In this document: in pieces, positions 51,601-53,234 of the stretch
Layout of the letters: every line of letters begins with the position of its first letter
Position numbering within the stretch: the first letter of the stretch is position 1
NCBI RefSeq assembly: GCF_014180685.1
Contig: NZ_JACEHF010000006.1
Location: forward strand, 1-53,234
Direction: 5' to 3'
From: Nocardioides pelophilus
GTDB taxonomy: Bacteria; Actinomycetota; Actinomycetes; Propionibacteriales; Nocardioidaceae
Length of the DNA stretch: 53,234 nt
Notes under the pieces: model-generated
The model's database searches: none
Told to the model about the DNA's origin: nothing
Seen by the model: the letters and a program-made list of their open reading frames with translations, nothing else
Made by a program: the position numbers and the translations under genes

Positions 51601-51804
51601 GAGGTGCGCGGCCATCGGGACGCCGTCGAGGTCAAGGTTGGTCACCCACACGCCGCCGTCGTGCAGGTCGAGGTCGCTGACCTCGACCCCGTCGTGCAGG
51701 ACCGCCAGCGTCGCCAGGGCGAGCGTCAGCGCGGTGAACGCCCCGACGGTCCGGGTGCGTTGGCTGGGGATCGCCGCCGCGACCCGACTCTTCAGACTCA
51801 TCAC
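45640..51804 (-). CDS. Giant exported protein with tandem Ig/cadherin-like and FN3 repeats
   Basis: The 2054-residue product has an N-terminal membrane anchor or signal (TVGAFTALTLALATLAVL, ~20-37), then a ~350-residue region resembling a beta-propeller (DLHDGGVWVTNLDLDG). A charged linker (~385-415) follows, then at least seven Ig-like repeats spaced ~100 residues, each with an NDxDPxG-like motif (LGNDTDPDGD ~425, RNDVDPGG ~630, ANDTDPAG ~720, NNDVSPAD ~816, GIDPDGD ~915, VNDIDPEG ~1018, ANDEDPDG ~1115). FN3 domains occupy ~1490-1860, and a unique Cys-containing C-terminal domain comes last (SPCNFADCKYVYIQLHNW). It is probably a surface fibre or wall-spanning protein. It lies 21 bp upstream of the MoxR gene. 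Confidence 0.88.
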   Translation of the reverse strand: MMSLKSRVAAAIPSQRTRTVGAFTALTLALATLAVLHDGVEVSDLDLHDGGVWVTNLDLDGVPMAAHLNYESRELDSYTELASTDSDVSQEANEVVLHDLRGHGIQSVDTATWDPSSTAKLPKIAGATQGRDIVAVADPTAGSVWALPVEETSTFDPASLAPVLEGNVGVRAVVGKDDVIHTVTPDGTLRDLTRVEEGWTVEEVGATPTIGEGDEVVLSAVGDTGVVLNKTAGWVAWTDHRTDVDGAESLELQQPGDDADVITLAGPSGLWQVPLDGDDPGDPITTPAGGRPAAPVVVGTCTYAAWAGTGWYVRDCDDDSADISQAYPEQLSRRGVPNSRLVFRTNRDKVTLNDVGNGDIILVNENMLLLDDPWETIRQEIEQDEQDDRNQETIEFRRNKKNEPPQPTDDEFGVRAGRPVTLPVLGNDTDPDGDVLTLSLADGAEKVPGLGELQLVRDGRAVRLVVDDDATGTHQFDYTADDGRPNGTAPAAVSVTVRPQELNEGVRLVTPKRPSKMTIRSRGAGEHHILQEWVDQDGDPFWVDNVEFPKGMTGTFRPDGYIRVVDDGRERPGDRPVTVTLTDGRETGTIPVDLMVTVKPADGRTEPIAQADFVTVLAGQEVDVRPLRNDVDPGGGDLYLELDREIPRELDVTQNNDDSLTITGQKAGTHYIEYSVSNGGGTATAVIRVDVMPADNSARPIPDDDLAVLPAGGEVLVPVLANDTDPAGGILVLESVNLDRVHGVTAEVVDHELLRIRGRGLGNQTATVPYVVSNGTLTETGSVTVVPDNRERSGAPVAGDDTGVVRAGDIVTVNVLNNDVSPADRRLRVKPKVEITQGQELGQAFVSEDKVRFVANDQEGEVRVRYDVTDPLGNVDSGIVRISIRPKGPNSAPEPKPLTARLFQGGHVEIQVPLAGIDPDGDSATLVGLQEAPTKGSVEVDGDTLTYTATLPGSSEVESNYLGTDTFTYLVEDPDGAIGEGQVRVGIAQPPATNKPPVAITDERMVRTDRLVAVPVTVNDIDPEGEPLTLTDATTLEGDAEVEIVNGRLELRTPAEPGTLRIGYTIEDKVGAATDGQLVVTVDPDAPALPPIARDDRVPLSAVVGRQEVIVDVLANDEDPDGAISSLDPVTEVDGVEADADGRLRIPLREERQVVVYSLTDADGEVGRAVVLVPGTNSPAAKRPVLAPDADLPIEVTAGETVRIPLAKYVAVREGREPTVPFAENIHPGPGHDGSELKPDDEDVIVFGANPHYYGPTSVTATVADSTGEDDADAQSSVITFPIWVKPGGSTKPQLRIPEITVSKEEPWVGDLSSLATDPDPGDQERLDFEIDNEDSGLDVSLNDDTLTVALGGGAEPGTQLHFDLIVTDGTTGDVRRATVVQVLETTRPPITTRPVELDAAAGETTEVDLAEYATNPFEEEGEDLRVVGEPTAVPDDADISSSGTTVKITPGEDYSGTMVVTYVLRDATDLESREAQGEILLHVRGKPDAPSAPTADPTESKTVQVDWQAGDNNGAPITGYTLEWRGAGGSDSVKLDGATTSHTVTGLTNAEPYQFRVLATNEVGDSERSEWSREAIPDQVPLPPANVKASFGDGNLEVSWTQPAYEGSDVHTYEISYNGRITTTGGLKTTIKGLTNGTDYRIKVRGINDSEPITDGKQGASAWSTETAEHPNGEPTVTGTPTIVADGPDADPSALISWTYDDHGHSVDQYRVQRAGGATVECRKVSATSCRVDLREGKDDSFQVQLFNRDNPDSGAIDGWGPWSDATTPVRGAKEPGPVRNLTVTPTGSSQQARVTFSGADLHGAQSVTYYYRLGGGAPHEITSPAVIGGLPNGSTVNVFVWAVTTANGQQSAPGPEQSDGVNAFAPCAVSVSPGTAGYQSHTFNWSVTSNGRSCSWSGDGPGSAPQGSGNSGSGQVTKSAPAGGTTSLTVTVRTSTSGDDPTVSTPPASATGAAWPKHTYSVKHEGAKSPCNFADCKYVYIQLHNWAPNSSVYCWVAGSGEVDWYATIGTDGGGDSGWINQGPPGRLYDSAGARFSDGTFDGDGGDFNCSQN

Positions 51805-51815
51805 TCAGACCCGGC

Positions 51816-53234
51816 TCACTGCTGCGTGCAGCTGAACTCGCCGCTGTCGCCGTCGAAGGTGCCGTCCGCCAACCGGGTGCCGGCGGAGTCGTAGAGCCGC
51901 CCGGCGGGGCCCTCGTTGACCCAGCCGCTGTCGCCACCGCCGTCGGTGTGGATGTCTGCGTACCAGTCGGGCGCGCCGGCGCCGGCCACCGAGCATCTGA
52001 CGATGCTGTTCGGCTTCCAGTCGTGGACCTGGATGTGGACGTACCGGCAATCCTCGAAGTCACACGGCGACTTCATGCCCTCGTGCTTGATCGCGTAGGT
52101 GTGCTTGAGCCACGCCGGGCCGGCCGCATTGTCGGATACCGACGCGATGGAAGGGTCGTCGCCGGAGGTAGCTGTTGCGGCGATGACGGTCAGAGTGGTG
52201 GCGCCGCCGGCGGGCGCGGCCTTCGTGACCTGGCCGTTGCTCGAGACACCGCTGCCCTGCGGCGCGCCACCGGGGCCGTCGCCACTCCAACTGCAGGGCC
52301 GGCCGTGGGAGGTGATCGACCAGTGGAACGTGTGGCTCTGGTAGCCAGCGGTCCCCGGTGAGACGTTGACCGTGCATGGGCCGAATGTGTTGACGGTGTC
52401 GCTCGCCTCGGGGCCTGGCGCGGACTGCTGACCGTTGGCCGTGGTGACGGCCCAGACGGACACGTTGACGTTGGACCCGTTCGGGAGGCCGCCGATCACC
52501 GCCGGCGACGTGATCGGGTGGGCTGCGCTGCCGCTGACCCGGTAGTAGTACTGCACGGACTGAGCGCCGTGGAGGTCCGCGCCGCCGAAGGTCACCCGCG
52601 CCTGCTGCGACCGGCCGGTCGGCGCGACGGTCAGGTTGCGCACCGGGCCGGGCTGGGTTGCACCACGTGCGGCGCTTGTCGCCGGCGACCAGGGGCCCCA
52701 ACCGTCGATCGCCCTGACCCTCGGGTTGTCGCGGTTGAAGAGCCGCACCTGGAAGGTGTCATCCCGGCCCTCGCGGAGAGCGACCCGGCAGGCGGTGTCC
52801 GGCGCCGCGCGACAGGCAACGGTGCGGCCGCCCGTGCGGCGCACCTCGTACCTGGTGACCGGGTGCCCGTTGTCGTCGTACGTCCAGCTGATCAGCGCCG
52901 ACGGATCTGCATCCGGACCGTCGGCAACGATCGCCGGCGCTCGCGCAACCACTGGTTCGCCGTTCGGGTGATCGACCACGGCCGCCGACCACGGCCCCGC
53001 GCCACGCCGGTTGATGCCACGGACACTGATCCGGTAGTCCGTGCCGTTGACGAGACCGGTCAGCCGCACGCGCCTGTCAGCCGTCCGCGTCACCCGCCCG
53101 TTGAACCGGACCTCGTAGTGCTGAACCCGGGGTCCGCGGAAGTCGGGCTGCCGCCACGACACGACGGTCGCGGCGTCGCGGGACGAGGCGTGAATGTGGG
53201 TGGGCGCTACGGGGGCCCGGCCGGCGCGGGCGAC
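51816..53234 (-). CDS. Second giant FN3-repeat exported protein (5' end outside window)
   Basis: The frame is open to the right edge, so the N-terminus is missing. The visible ~472 residues contain FN3 domains (ATVVSWRQPDFRGPRVQHYE, ISWTYDDNGHPVTRYEVRRT) and a Cys-rich C-terminal domain (SPCDFEDCRYVHIQVHDW ... DGTFDGDSGEFSC). They align along their whole length with the C-terminus of the giant protein that follows 11 bp downstream, with shared runs such as PSALISWTYDD, WAVTTANGQQSAPGPE and SPGTAGYQSHTF. The two genes are tandem paralogs that have diverged. The missing part probably contains Ig-like repeats. Confidence 0.85.
   Translation of the reverse strand, partial: VARAGRAPVAPTHIHASSRDAATVVSWRQPDFRGPRVQHYEVRFNGRVTRTADRRVRLTGLVNGTDYRISVRGINRRGAGPWSAAVVDHPNGEPVVARAPAIVADGPDADPSALISWTYDDNGHPVTRYEVRRTGGRTVACRAAPDTACRVALREGRDDTFQVRLFNRDNPRVRAIDGWGPWSPATSAARGATQPGPVRNLTVAPTGRSQQARVTFGGADLHGAQSVQYYYRVSGSAAHPITSPAVIGGLPNGSNVNVSVWAVTTANGQQSAPGPEASDTVNTFGPCTVNVSPGTAGYQSHTFHWSITSHGRPCSWSGDGPGGAPQGSGVSSNGQVTKAAPAGGATTLTVIAATATSGDDPSIASVSDNAAGPAWLKHTYAIKHEGMKSPCDFEDCRYVHIQVHDWKPNSIVRCSVAGAGAPDWYADIHTDGGGDSGWVNEGPAGRLYDSAGTRLADGTFDGDSGEFSCTQQ

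Overview
The window comes from a high-GC Gram-positive actinobacterium, most likely Nocardioides or a close relative in Nocardioidaceae. The evidence is the GC-rich codon use, many GTG starts, ATGA/GTGA-coupled operons, and the families present: DUF2510, TM2, BTAD regulator, WXG100/EccC type VII secretion, and MoxR-DUF58-transglutaminase. No species can be assigned from sequence alone.

Region 1 (1-5.85 kb) looks like ordinary chromosome. It has the end of a fatty acid hydroxylase gene, an MBL-fold hydrolase, a lipoprotein and a secreted RTX-like repeat protein with a strong downstream hairpin. It also has a two-gene SipW system: a secreted protein with a SipW-type signal, then a signal peptidase I that carries on its own C-terminus a second SipW-type signal and a LamG domain.

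Region 2 (5.9-10.7 kb) is a mobile-element boundary. A C-terminal integrase remnant (catalytic Tyr replaced by Asp) precedes a DUF1016 nuclease-like gene and a pRiA4b ORF-3-like gene. A 3' fragment of tRNA-Ala(TGC) follows, and directly beyond it lies an intact, closely related tyrosine integrase. This fits two elements inserted one after the other at the same tRNA gene.

Region 3 (10.7-25.6 kb) is a low-density accessory region. It holds small lipoproteins and secreted or membrane proteins, several broken genes, an IS110 remnant interrupted by a complete IS3-family element (inverted repeats, 3-bp target duplication and frameshift site all visible), a C12 tract, and two truncated genes facing each other near 25.39 kb.

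Region 4 (25.7-53.2 kb) is one large type VII secretion-like locus. A plus-strand operon encodes a WXG100 protein, a WXG100-headed protein, a possible chaperone, a WXG100-lipase fusion and a proline-rich membrane protein whose 3' end looks frameshifted. A convergent minus-strand operon encodes two giant Ig/FN3 exported proteins (one partial at the right edge), MoxR, DUF58, a transglutaminase-like membrane protein lacking its Cys, an FHA protein, a PP2C phosphatase, a second FHA protein, a Ser/Thr kinase, an FHA-like protein, a ubiquitin-like/FHA/EccC-type ATPase and a second Ser/Thr kinase. Six 4-bp stop/start overlaps tie this operon together. My working model is a secretion machine gated by Ser/Thr phosphorylation (two kinases, one phosphatase, four FHA-type readers), exporting or working with WXG100 effectors and giant surface proteins. 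The usual EccB, EccD, EccE and mycosin genes are not in the window.
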